Source: Bacteroidaceae bacterium (GTDB taxonomy: Bacteria; Bacteroidota; Bacteroidia; Bacteroidales; Bacteroidaceae). From it: a DNA stretch of 38,555 bases. The stretch lies in contig JAGPIY010000002.1 of NCBI GenBank assembly GCA_018054715.1, forward strand, positions 1-38,555, written 5' to 3'. Position 1 is the first letter of the stretch; each line of letters begins with the position of its first letter. The notes below the pieces were generated by a model, which was not told the origin of the DNA, did not search any database, and saw only the letters and a list, made by a program, of their open reading frames with translations. This document shows, piece after piece, positions 8,832 to 16,931 of this stretch. A program made the translations under genes and the position numbers.

Positions 8832-8874
8832 AGTCCCTTATTTGAATCTGAAAAGAGCAAATAAGGGACTTTTC
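8832..8874 (+). terminator. Terminator after tRNA-Leu
   Basis: A perfect 13-bp stem, AGTCCCTTATTTG (8832-8844) with CAAATAAGGGACT (8858-8870), is followed by TTTCTTAT. It closes the tRNA unit 38 nt after the tRNA end and lies just ahead of the small secreted protein gene. Confidence 0.8.
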
Positions 8875-8908
8875 TTATAGAAGTGAATTATAACTAAAAT
8901 AAAAAATT

Positions 8909-9283
8909 ATGAAAACAGTAATTTTATCAACACTCCTTGCGCTAAGTAGCACAACGCTCGTTTTTGGTGTAAATAACAACTCTTCTTTGAGTGCAGATTC
9001 AATTGCCTTATCAAGCGCCACTTGCTGCAAAGCGGTAGGCATGGCAAAAGCGACCTGCTGCGATGCAAAGAACAAAATGGCAGATTGCAAAGATGCTCAG
9101 AAAAAGGTAACCAATGAAGCCTCAAAAGCACTAAAAAGCAAATGCTCAAGCTGCAAACAGACTGGAAAGAAAGCTATAAACAAAGCTTCAAAGGCTGTAA
9201 AAGCAGGGACAAAGAAAGTATCTACAGCAAGCAAAAACGCTGTAAAAAAGACAGTTGAAAGTCAGGTGGAAAAGTTAAAGTAA
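8909..9283 (+). CDS. Small secreted Cys/Lys-rich protein, histone-H1-like tail
   Basis: 124 residues, not matched to a family I recognise. Residues 1-20 form a signal peptide (MKTVILSTLLALSSTTLVFG). Residues 37-82 hold seven cysteines (39, 40, 50, 51, 60, 79, 82), with a repeated ATCC(K/D)A motif and a CSSC pair. Residues 83-124 are Lys/Ala/Ser-rich with KKAINKASKAVKAGTKK-like repeats that resemble the basic tail of histone H1-type proteins and look helical. Predicted to be periplasmic or exported, strongly basic, and able to bind metal, DNA or anionic polymers. No TAnnTTTG box was seen in the short gap after the tRNA terminator. The open frame on the opposite strand here is a shadow. Confidence 0.75.
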   Translation: MKTVILSTLLALSSTTLVFGVNNNSSLSADSIALSSATCCKAVGMAKATCCDAKNKMADCKDAQKKVTNEASKALKSKCSSCKQTGKKAINKASKAVKAGTKKVSTASKNAVKKTVESQVEKLK

Positions 9284-9287
9284 AATC

Positions 9288-9307
9288 CGAGGGAAACTCG
9301 TCTTTTT
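9288..9307 (+). terminator. Short hairpin after the Cys-rich gene
   Basis: CGAG-GGAAA-CTCG (9288-9300) followed by TCTTTTTAT, 4 nt after the stop codon. The stem is only four base pairs, so this is a weak call; a stronger terminator lies just downstream. Confidence 0.35.
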
Positions 9308-9318
9308 ATAAAACAATA

Positions 9319-9353
9319 AGGTTGTGTCATATCGGCACAACCTTTCTTTTTTT
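9319..9353 (+). terminator. Rho-independent terminator
   Basis: An 8-bp stem, AGGTTGTG (9319-9326) with CACAACCT (9336-9343), is followed by TTCTTTTTTT. It is the likely end of the small secreted protein transcript. Confidence 0.75.
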
Positions 9354-9379
9354 AACTTTCCACGCTACAAGTGAACGAT

Positions 9380-9457
9380 TGCCAGTTGGCAAATTCATTT
9401 TTAGCAGTTGGCAAAAATGGATTCAACAGCTGTTAAAAATGAATTTGCCAACTGGCA
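9380..9457. repeat. 28-bp near-perfect inverted repeat
   Basis: The left arm 9380-9407 (starting TGCCAGTTGGCAAATTC) and right arm 9430-9457 (ending GAATTTGCCAACTGGCA) are complementary with one mismatch across 28 bp, around a 22-nt loop. The loop repeats the arm motif AGTTGGCAAA. It sits between convergent genes, has no coding potential I believe, and lacks a T-run directly after it. Confidence 0.85.
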
Positions 9458-9546
9458 GTAACTCTTTTGATGGGAATGTTATTGCATCCACCATTAAGAA
9501 AAAAGGTGCGCCGAACATGTCACTTTTAGTGTGCTAAAAGTTTAGT

Positions 9547-11859
9547 TTATTTGAGAGAGCCGACCGGAAATACTAAATCCGCATTGGCCTTTTCCGGAAG
9601 GAACCAATCGGTTTTACTTACACCTCCAGAAGTAGCCCATTCTGAAAAGTCAGAATATACTTCATTTATTTTGGCCTTCTCTTGAGGCCAATAATAAGCC
9701 CCGGGAATCAACAAGCCAAAACAAAATCCCTCCTTTGTCAGATAAGGATTATCACTTCCGGCACAATTACCTGCTCCAAGAAAAGTTTTATTAATAAGTT
9801 TCGTTGGCCCAAAAGTGGACAAATGAACCTCTTTTCGGCCCAATTCGCTTTCTTTGGTGATAATGAACAAATCAAGCAAGCTGGTTGCTAAATCTTCTTC
9901 GGTTACAGCTCCGGCAACAAAATTCAATTTGATTGTAAACTTACGTTCCGGAGTAAGTGGGTCTATGAGAGATGTATTTACATAAGAAAGTTGATCATCT
10001 TTTCTTATAAAACGATGCGCATCACTGCAAATCGGTATTACGACTGCATCGTCTTGGTTATTTTCTATATTTTGAGAAGAGAGATCGAATGCATAATTCT
10101 CATTATTAAATCCAATTGTTCCCATCTCACTCAACGTTACCGCTCCTTGAATATCACTACTTGTAATTCCTTTTAATTGCATTGCTGCTGCATGCCGCGT
10201 GCCAGCGCCTACTGCAGAAAGCTTTCCGGTAAATACAGCACTAGATATCGAACCATCTTCTTCTTTATTTAAAGTACGGCTGGTAATAGCTATCACGATG
10301 TCATTTAAATCATAATCTCCATACGACGGCCACAAATCTTCAAAAGCATAATTATATTGCGTTGAATCTTTTATCACCAGAGGGTAAGTCGGACCTGTAG
10401 GAGTATTACCGGAGTTGCCACCATTACCTTGTTCTGAACTACTACAGAGTTCTATTACTACGGTAGAACCCCCATAGCTAGTTAAAAAAGCAGGAGCTTG
10501 TACGCTATAAGGTTTCCACCATTGATTGCCCGGATAGTAATTCGATTCGGCAACCAAATTTCCTTTAAATGTAACTCCTGAACTAATTGAATAAGTAGGT
10601 GCTTTTATCAAGCTCGTCACTGTGCCTGTACCTCCATCGAAGTTATCATTCGATTGCATGTTTATACTTTCACTTGCAGAAAGCATTGAACCGTTATAAA
10701 GGTAAACCGTAGTGCCATTAAAGGTCATTGTTTTTGAAGTAACCATACCTTGATCCATTGTTATAGTACCTCCTTGAAAACTAAAATTATTTTTGGTAGC
10801 AATTGTACAGTAATTATACAGCTTTTGTCCACTATTTACCGAGAAATTATCACAATTAATTACACCTCTATTTTCAATGGTATATTTGCCGGAACCTGCA
10901 TTTGCTCCAAAGCTTGTAATAGTGGCAGTTGCTCCATTGGCATTGTAAAACAGTCCCGGATTATCGCTCAGAGCATCTGCTGCAAAAGTGCCTAAATTAT
11001 AAATTTGATTGTTATTCGATAAGCTCAAAGTACCAAAGGTAGCTTTAGCTCCAGACATTACATCGAGTTGCGTGGTACCTATTAAAGTAGTCGACCCAGA
11101 AGTTACTAAACTTGCACCAGGCAATACAATTATTTCAAGCCCTTTCTGAAATCGTGTACCTGCGGGTATCTTCCATACCGCATTTACAAATATCCGAGTT
11201 CCTTTTGTGCCGTTATGGCGAAAGAGTCCTTCGTAGTTACTCGTTATTTTATAATCAGTATTATCTTGAAGTACATCTGCATTATTTGTTTGGTCTCTAG
11301 CTACAACAGTTGCTAATTCTAAAGCACCTGTCGGAATTGCCGTAAACGAAGGAACAGTATTCCCATTTGCATCAATCAACCTGCTAGAAAGTTTTTTAGA
11401 AGATTTAGCAGAGCTACCGTTAGCCGCTGTGGGTAGAAAGCTACAAACCAAATCGTTACTTGTCTGATCAATAGCAAACTCACCGACTAAGACACGCCCC
11501 TTAGGATCAGTTTGTTTTACAAACAAAGTTTTAAGAGCAATAGGTATAGTAAGTTTTACAGTATAGGGCATGTCCTTTTGAGCAGTACCTACGGTATATT
11601 CATTGGCACTGACATTTCCTATCGGATTTGCATCGTACACAGCCACAGTATAAGGATAGCCATACTGCTCATCATTTACATTAATGGTTACAGAAAGTTG
11701 ACGTGTAGTGCTCCAATCAAAACCAGTTTTAACCGTAATTTCACTAAGGGGATTCGTTGTAGAGGCCGCAGGGGTTTCAAACCATTCAGGATTGTTTACG
11801 CAGCCTGAGAACAGGAGCAAAACTAATAAAGCAATAATGGAGGAAAAACACTTTTTCAT
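9547..11859 (-). CDS. LruC domain-containing lipoprotein
   Basis: 770-residue predicted lipoprotein. The N-terminus MKKCFSSIIALLVLLLFSGC has a lipobox with Cys20. Residues of about 200-450 are rich in short Asn/Gly/Thr-containing turns (GTTQLDVMSGAKATFGTL, NRGVINCDNF), suggesting a right-handed beta-helix. From about residue 505 the LruC/DUF4842 region follows, with the signature FEDLWPSYGDYDLNDIVIA and the C-terminal block ending in GLLIPGAYYWPQEKAKINEVY and WFLPEKANADLVFP. Related proteins are surface-exposed Bacteroidetes proteins of unknown function, sometimes near adhesins or glycan genes. It has its own promoter. Surface location is inferred. Confidence 0.88.
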   Translation of the reverse strand: MKKCFSSIIALLVLLLFSGCVNNPEWFETPAASTTNPLSEITVKTGFDWSTTRQLSVTINVNDEQYGYPYTVAVYDANPIGNVSANEYTVGTAQKDMPYTVKLTIPIALKTLFVKQTDPKGRVLVGEFAIDQTSNDLVCSFLPTAANGSSAKSSKKLSSRLIDANGNTVPSFTAIPTGALELATVVARDQTNNADVLQDNTDYKITSNYEGLFRHNGTKGTRIFVNAVWKIPAGTRFQKGLEIIVLPGASLVTSGSTTLIGTTQLDVMSGAKATFGTLSLSNNNQIYNLGTFAADALSDNPGLFYNANGATATITSFGANAGSGKYTIENRGVINCDNFSVNSGQKLYNYCTIATKNNFSFQGGTITMDQGMVTSKTMTFNGTTVYLYNGSMLSASESINMQSNDNFDGGTGTVTSLIKAPTYSISSGVTFKGNLVAESNYYPGNQWWKPYSVQAPAFLTSYGGSTVVIELCSSSEQGNGGNSGNTPTGPTYPLVIKDSTQYNYAFEDLWPSYGDYDLNDIVIAITSRTLNKEEDGSISSAVFTGKLSAVGAGTRHAAAMQLKGITSSDIQGAVTLSEMGTIGFNNENYAFDLSSQNIENNQDDAVVIPICSDAHRFIRKDDQLSYVNTSLIDPLTPERKFTIKLNFVAGAVTEEDLATSLLDLFIITKESELGRKEVHLSTFGPTKLINKTFLGAGNCAGSDNPYLTKEGFCFGLLIPGAYYWPQEKAKINEVYSDFSEWATSGGVSKTDWFLPEKANADLVFPVGSLK

Positions 11860-11887
11860 ATTAGCTGGAATTGATTGGTTTTAAATA

Positions 11888-11895
11888 CAAATATA
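11888..11895 (-). promoter_or_regulatory. Bacteroidetes -7 element for the LruC gene (TATATTTG)
   Basis: Match to TAnnTTTG on the minus strand, 28 nt ahead of the ATG at 11859. An AT-only hairpin (GTAATAAA 11905-11912 with TTTATTAC 11924-11931) lies immediately upstream and may end the rnc transcript. Confidence 0.5.
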
Positions 11896-12030
11896 GTAAC
11901 TAAAGTAATAAAAAAATGATTTCTTTATTACTTTTTAACAAGTATTGTCGGTTTTCTATTCATTATTACAACTCAGCATTGATATAGTCGTAAATAAAGA
12001 ACGCTTATTTTGCAAGAAATAAAAGGAGGC

Positions 12031-12828
12031 TTATTCTACTTCAACCTTAGATGTTTGGCAACCAGCTCTTTTAAGAACTTCTTCACAGAAGGATTGGTCT
12101 TTCTTTAAGCGCTTTAACGCTTTCTGGGCAGCTTTCTGATGAGACTCTTTTTTGGTATAGCCTGTTCCCTCTGCCGCTTCAAGTCCATGTAGACGAACCT
12201 GCGAATTAAAAATCTGACTATTCGCTTCATCAGTTGTTTGATCTAATAAATCAAACGAAATTTCTACATGATAATGTTGAGCCCACTCTAACAATTTGGA
12301 TTTGTGATTTTCTTCTTTAAAAGCAATGCGATTAAAATTCAAATAGGGCTTTTGTATCTTTTCTAGAAAAAAGGTATAACAAACCTCATATCCCTGATCT
12401 AAGTAAATGGCACCCATAAAAGCTTCAAAGGCATTTCCACAAAGATAACTATTGTGTGTTTCAATAGCACTATGATGGCTCTTCACGAGTTTGTCAAGGC
12501 CTATCTCTTTACCAAGATTGTTCAACATCTCTCGCTTTACAATCTTAGAGCGTGTTTTAGTTAGAAAACCCTCCGACTTATGAGGGAAATAACAATATAA
12601 TAAATCAGCTACAATAATATCGAGTACAGCATCACCCAAAAATTCCAACCGTTCATTATTCAAAGGTTTCCCATCAGAACGTTTTGCCAACGATGACTTA
12701 TGCAATAAAGCCTGCTGATAAAGTTCTATCTTCCGAGGATAGAAACCCAGAATACGATAAAGAACTAAATAAGACTCTTTATCCTTGCAGAAAAAGAGTC
12801 TTATTTTTTGTATAATATCGGTAAACAC
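12031..12828 (-). CDS. rnc: Ribonuclease III
   Basis: Double-strand-specific endoribonuclease processing rRNA precursors and structured RNAs. 265 residues. The catalytic signature NERLEFLGDAVLD is near residue 58-70, with the second acidic patch in the NAFEAFMGAIYLDQG region. A C-terminal double-stranded-RNA-binding domain follows (about residues 170-245, with GTGYTKKESHQKAAQKAL). An N-terminal extension of about 25 residues precedes the nuclease domain. The gene starts 7 nt after the fabF stop, completing the acpP-fabF-rnc operon common in bacteria. Confidence 0.96.
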   Translation of the reverse strand: MFTDIIQKIRLFFCKDKESYLVLYRILGFYPRKIELYQQALLHKSSLAKRSDGKPLNNERLEFLGDAVLDIIVADLLYCYFPHKSEGFLTKTRSKIVKREMLNNLGKEIGLDKLVKSHHSAIETHNSYLCGNAFEAFMGAIYLDQGYEVCYTFFLEKIQKPYLNFNRIAFKEENHKSKLLEWAQHYHVEISFDLLDQTTDEANSQIFNSQVRLHGLEAAEGTGYTKKESHQKAAQKALKRLKKDQSFCEEVLKRAGCQTSKVEVE

Positions 12829-12835
12829 AGTTGCG

Positions 12836-14095
12836 TTACTTATATTTTTTATAGATTACGCAAGCATTATGTCCTCCAAAACCAAAGGTGTTAGAAAGAG
12901 CTACATTTACCGTACGCTTCTGAGCCTTGTTAAAGGTGAAGTTTAGGTTGTAGTCAATATTTTCATCTTGGTCATCATGCTGATGATTGATTGTAGGAGG
13001 CACGATGTCATTTTTAATGGCAAGGATACTTGCAATACTCTCTATCGCACCTGCTGCTCCAAGGAGATGGCCGGTCATCGATTTTGTCGAACTGATATTG
13101 AGTTTAAATGCATGATCACCAAAAACATCTTTAATAGCTTTCACTTCAGAGATATCTCCAACAGGAGTAGACGTTCCGTGCACATTAATATAATCAATTG
13201 CGTCAATCTGCATTTCCGCATCTTCAAGCGCATTTCGCATTACAAGCTTAGCACCAAGTCCCTCTGGATGAGAGGCGGTTAAATGATAAGCATCTGCAGA
13301 TGCGCCACAACCAGCAACTTCTGCATAGATTTTGGCACCACGAGCTTTAGCATGCTCAAGTTCTTCCAAAATCAAGCAACCACCGCCTTCGCCCATAATA
13401 AAACCGTCACGACTTGCACTAAAAGGGCGCGAAGCTGTTTCAGGAGAGTCATTACGAGTAGAAAGGGCATGCATCGCATTAAATCCACCAACTCCACCGG
13501 CTGTAATAGCAGCCTCTGCACCACCTGTTACAATCGCATTCGCTTTTCCTAAACGAATATAATTGAACGCCTCAGTAATAGCTGTAGAAGACGTAGCGCA
13601 AGCAGAAACAGTTCCGAAGTTAGGACCACGGAAACCATATTGAATAGAGATCTGACCTGCAGCAATATCTGAAATCATCTTGGGGATGAAGAAAGGACTA
13701 AAACGAGGGCCTGCCTCTTTGTTGCAATAGTAGTTACCAACTTCCTGTTCGAAAGTCTCAATACCACCAATACCTGCACCAAAGATAACACCAATCTTAT
13801 CCAGATTCTCTTTTTCAACATCTAAACCCGAATCTTTTATAGCTTCAGCGGCCACAACAAGGGCATACTGTGCATAACGATCCATTTTACGCGCTTCCTT
13901 ACGATCAATAAAATCGGTTGCGTTAAAATTCTTCACCTCACAAGCAAATTGCGTCTTGAATAAGGTGGGGTCGAAATGAGTGATAGGCCCTGCACCACTC
14001 TTTCCAGCTAACAAGTTTTCCCAAAATTCGGGAACCGTATTGCCGACAGGAGTTAGTGCACCTAGACCCGTTACTACTACTCTCTTTAATTCCAT
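12836..14095 (-). CDS. fabF: 3-oxoacyl-[acyl-carrier-protein] synthase II (KAS II)
   Basis: Condensing enzyme of type II fatty acid synthesis that extends acyl-ACP with malonyl-ACP. 419 residues, standard length. Active-site Cys166 lies in GTVSACATSS, the two His lie in VHGTSTPVGD and TGHLLGAAG, and the C-terminal glycine-rich NTFGFGGHNA is present. Divergent overlapping frames on the other strand are shadows. It lies 29 nt downstream of acpP, whose product is its carrier substrate. Confidence 0.97.
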   Translation of the reverse strand: MELKRVVVTGLGALTPVGNTVPEFWENLLAGKSGAGPITHFDPTLFKTQFACEVKNFNATDFIDRKEARKMDRYAQYALVVAAEAIKDSGLDVEKENLDKIGVIFGAGIGGIETFEQEVGNYYCNKEAGPRFSPFFIPKMISDIAAGQISIQYGFRGPNFGTVSACATSSTAITEAFNYIRLGKANAIVTGGAEAAITAGGVGGFNAMHALSTRNDSPETASRPFSASRDGFIMGEGGGCLILEELEHAKARGAKIYAEVAGCGASADAYHLTASHPEGLGAKLVMRNALEDAEMQIDAIDYINVHGTSTPVGDISEVKAIKDVFGDHAFKLNISSTKSMTGHLLGAAGAIESIASILAIKNDIVPPTINHQHDDQDENIDYNLNFTFNKAQKRTVNVALSNTFGFGGHNACVIYKKYK

Positions 14096-14124
14096 AAGAT
14101 TAAAAGGGTATGAATGCAGGGCGA

Positions 14125-14361
14125 TTACGCCTTAGCCTGCTCAATATAAGAGATAGCGTCGCCTACAGTACCAATTTTCTCAGCCTGAGTGTCGGGGATC
14201 TGGATTCCAAATTCTTTCTCAAACTCCATAATGAGCTCTACAGTATCTAAAGAATCTGCGCCAAGGTCGTTAGTAAAGCTTGCGCCTTCTACAACTTCTG
14301 ACTCTTCTACTCCCAACTTATCAACGATAATCGCTTTTACTCTTGATGCAATTTCTGACAT
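14125..14361 (-). CDS. acpP: Acyl carrier protein
   Basis: 78-residue acidic four-helix carrier of growing acyl chains. The phosphopantetheine attachment Ser37 is in the canonical [10 protein letters not shown] motif. First gene of the acpP-fabF-rnc operon, with a well-formed promoter upstream. Confidence 0.98.
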   Translation of the reverse strand: MSEIASRVKAIIVDKLGVEESEVVEGASFTNDLGADSLDTVELIMEFEKEFGIQIPDTQAEKIGTVGDAISYIEQAKA

Positions 14362-14414
14362 AACTTTTAAATTTTAAATGAATGATTCTAATTAATTTTT
14401 TATTTTTGTCGGTG

Positions 14415-14446
14415 CAAAGGAACGCATAATTCTCAAAGTACGCAAA
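14415..14446 (-). promoter_or_regulatory. Promoter of acpP-fabF-rnc (TTTG-N20-TTCCTTTG)
   Basis: On the minus strand a TTTG -33 box (14443-14446) is followed after 20 nt by TTCCTTTG (14415-14422), one base off TAnnTTTG. A 53-nt leader precedes the acpP ATG. Confidence 0.65.
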
Positions 14447-14527
14447 TATTTAAGGAAAAAAATGCATAAAACGGCACATTAGATAGTTATTTGTGCGCAT
14501 AAAACGGTCGAATTACAAAAAAAGTAG

Positions 14528-14535
14528 TACTTTTG
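14528..14535 (+). promoter_or_regulatory. -7 element of the glycosyltransferase-to-kinase operon (TACTTTTG)
   Basis: Match to TAnnTTTG, 32 nt before ATG 14568. It lies inside the upstream part of the longest open frame (GTG 14493), so that GTG is not the start. No TTTG at the usual -33 spacing. Confidence 0.6.
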
Positions 14536-14567
14536 CATCGAGAAAAGCAACAAATGCTTTTTATGAA

Positions 14568-15950
14568 ATGAAAAAGAAGATGAAAAAGGATGTTATCTCT
14601 TTTGCTCCTATTGCAGATTTATTACCAAACTCAATTGTCATCAAAGATTGGGGAAGTAGCAAATCGCTTTGTGAGATTGCCACAATTGCGGAATCAAGTG
14701 AAGCGAATTATATATTGCTCATCGTTCGACCTACACAAATAGAGTTGGGTTATTTAGCTTTGGAGCGTTTAGTCTCAGTAGCTGATGCTACTAATGCCGG
14801 AATGGTATACGCAGACCACTATTTAACCAAAGATGGAAAGAAAGAAATCGCCCCTGCGATTGACTATCAAGAAGGGGCTCTCAGAGATGATTTCGACTTT
14901 GGTGCAATTCATATATATAATAAGGTAAAATTTCTCTCTGCCGTAGCAAGTTTTACAACAGAACGTAAATTTGCCGCACTTTACGAGTTACGCCTCGCTA
15001 TTGCAAGAAAAGCCGAACTCATCCATCTGAATGAAGCTCTTTATACTGAAAAGGAACTCGATGCACGGTTAAGCGGAGAGAAGCAATTCGATTATGTAGA
15101 TCCACGTAATCGTGCCGTGCAAATTGAAATGGAGAATATTTGTACGGAGCATCTTAAGGCTATAAATGCTTATCTTGCTCCTGAATTTAAGAAAATAGAC
15201 CTTACAGAGGGACAATTCTTATTAGAAGCTTCCGTTATTATTCCTGTACGCAATAGAGTAAAAACCATTCGGGACGCAATACAATCTGTGTTGATGCAAA
15301 AAGCATCTTTTCCATTCAATCTTATCATCATTGATAACCATTCCGACGATGGCACAAGCGAAGCGATTCAAGAATTTGATGATCCGCGCATAGTACATCT
15401 TATCCCTTCACGCTACGACCTCGGCATTGGCGGTTGTTGGAACTGGGGAGTACAATCGGATGCTTGTGGGCGCTTTGCCGTTCAACTTGATAGCGACGAT
15501 GTATATAGTAGTCCTGAAGCCTTACAACGCATTGTTGATGCTTTTTATACACAACAATGCGGTATGGTTATAGGAACGTACCGAATGACAAACTTTAAGA
15601 TGGAAACATTGCCTCCGGGCATTATTGATCATCGTGAATGGACGCCTGACAATGGACGAAATAACGCGTTACGGATTAATGGCTTGGGTGCACCTAGAGC
15701 TTTCTTCACTCCATTAATTCGTAAAACGGCTCTGCCTAATACAAGTTATGGAGAAGATTATGCGATGGGACTTGCGATTTCTCGTCACTACCAAATCGGC
15801 CGTGTATATGAAGTGGTATACTGTTGTCGACGTTGGGAAGGGAACTCTGATGCTGCTCTAAGTATTGATAAGGTAAATGCAAATAATTTATACAAGGATC
15901 GCATACGCACCATTGAAATCTTGGCACGTAAAAAACTTAATCAGAACTGA
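14568..15950 (+). CDS. Family 2 glycosyltransferase with a degenerate N-terminal GT-like half
   Basis: 460 residues; start chosen at the first in-frame ATG after the -7 element (ATG 14580 is an alternative). Residues 220-460 form a GT-A family 2 fold: VIIPVRNR (223-230), [23 protein letters not shown] (303-311) for the nucleotide/metal site, and a late [12 protein letters not shown] segment placed like the catalytic-base ED motif. Residues 46-125 look like a second, truncated GT-A core ([38 protein letters not shown]) without a convincing DxD. No signal peptide or membrane segment. First gene of a five-gene operon; the next ATG is 6 nt after its stop. Donor and acceptor unknown; peptidoglycan- or glycan-linked by context. 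Confidence 0.85.
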   Translation: MKKKMKKDVISFAPIADLLPNSIVIKDWGSSKSLCEIATIAESSEANYILLIVRPTQIELGYLALERLVSVADATNAGMVYADHYLTKDGKKEIAPAIDYQEGALRDDFDFGAIHIYNKVKFLSAVASFTTERKFAALYELRLAIARKAELIHLNEALYTEKELDARLSGEKQFDYVDPRNRAVQIEMENICTEHLKAINAYLAPEFKKIDLTEGQFLLEASVIIPVRNRVKTIRDAIQSVLMQKASFPFNLIIIDNHSDDGTSEAIQEFDDPRIVHLIPSRYDLGIGGCWNWGVQSDACGRFAVQLDSDDVYSSPEALQRIVDAFYTQQCGMVIGTYRMTNFKMETLPPGIIDHREWTPDNGRNNALRINGLGAPRAFFTPLIRKTALPNTSYGEDYAMGLAISRHYQIGRVYEVVYCCRRWEGNSDAALSIDKVNANNLYKDRIRTIEILARKKLNQN

Positions 15951-15956
15951 TACAAA

Positions 15957-16928
15957 ATGCAAACAGAGTTGATTAATTCGGAAGTTGCAAGAGCTTTAGT
16001 AGAGCAACAATGCAATACATGGGATACGGCTCATACTAATTTTGAAGCCATTAGCCAAGTTAAAACACGAGAAATAAGTCTGACAAATTATATTGAACAA
16101 CCCGCGAGATTGCAATTCAATCCAGCTCGAATTCTTTCTTCTGCAGCAAAAATAGATACACTATCGCTTGCTGAACGGCCTTGTTTCCTTTGTGCAAATA
16201 ATCGTCCAAAGGCTCAACTTTGCGTGCCGTTCATGAATGATTATGAAATACTAGTGAACCCTTATCCTATTTTTCCCTACCATCTTACCATTCCGGCAAT
16301 TCATCATCAGCCTCAGCGCATTGAACGAAGACTTGGCATTATGCTGCAACTCGCACAGCAACTTAATGAGTTTGTAATCTTCTATAACGGCCCAAAATGT
16401 GGTGCCTCAGCACCTGACCATGCACATTTCCAAGCAGGCAATCAAGGAATATTACCTATTGAGCAAGAGCCTTTCTTCGAGAAAAAAGGAGAATTACCTC
16501 CTATCATTTCCGAATATCAAGAAGCGACCTTACGAAGTTTCTCCCAATATTCACGCCCTTTCTTTGAAATAAGGGCTACCAAAGAAACTGGAATTATCTA
16601 TCTTTTCTCCATTCTCTATAATGCTTTGGAAATTGAAACAGGAAAAGCAGAAGAAGAGCCAATGATGAACCTTCTTGTTTGGCATAAAAAAAGCGAATGG
16701 ATTGTTCTTCTTTTCCCTCGTACCAAACATCGCCCAAACTGCTATGAAGCAATTGGTGAAGACAATATATCACTCTCACCAGGTTGTGTTGATATGGGAG
16801 GATTGTTTGCTATCTCGCAGAAAAAAGATTTTGATAAAATAACCGCTTCCGATCTAGAATCAATTCTAGGAGAGATTTGTTACTCTCCTGAAAAAATGCA
16901 TGCAGTTACAACTCATCTGAAAAGTTAA
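15957..16928 (+). CDS. DUF4922 protein, GalT/HIT-superfamily nucleotidyltransferase-like
   Basis: 323 residues, cytosolic. The sequence reads like the GalT branch of the HIT superfamily: a zinc-type CFLC pair (Cys76, Cys79), a NPYPIFPYHLTIPAIHH block (101-117) like the GalT NPyPifP-H segment, and the active-site-like PDHAHFQAGNQG with His155-x-His157-x-Gln159. GalT, Ap4A phosphorylase and ADP-glucose phosphorylase use such a central His to form a covalent nucleotidyl intermediate. DUF4922 has no known function that I am aware of; a nucleotidyl-transfer or phosphorolysis role is inferred. Second gene of the operon, 6 nt after the glycosyltransferase and 3 nt before the SpoIID-like gene. Confidence 0.82.
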   Translation: MQTELINSEVARALVEQQCNTWDTAHTNFEAISQVKTREISLTNYIEQPARLQFNPARILSSAAKIDTLSLAERPCFLCANNRPKAQLCVPFMNDYEILVNPYPIFPYHLTIPAIHHQPQRIERRLGIMLQLAQQLNEFVIFYNGPKCGASAPDHAHFQAGNQGILPIEQEPFFEKKGELPPIISEYQEATLRSFSQYSRPFFEIRATKETGIIYLFSILYNALEIETGKAEEEPMMNLLVWHKKSEWIVLLFPRTKHRPNCYEAIGEDNISLSPGCVDMGGLFAISQKKDFDKITASDLESILGEICYSPEKMHAVTTHLKS

Positions 16929-16931
16929 TTT

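Noticed and set aside
9322-9537. 71-codon plus-strand frame between the Cys-rich gene and LruC
   Set aside because: It begins inside a terminator stem and runs through the inverted repeat; protein looks random.
13283-13562. Plus-strand frames opposite fabF
   Set aside because: Shadow frames; fabF on the minus strand is unmistakable and full length.
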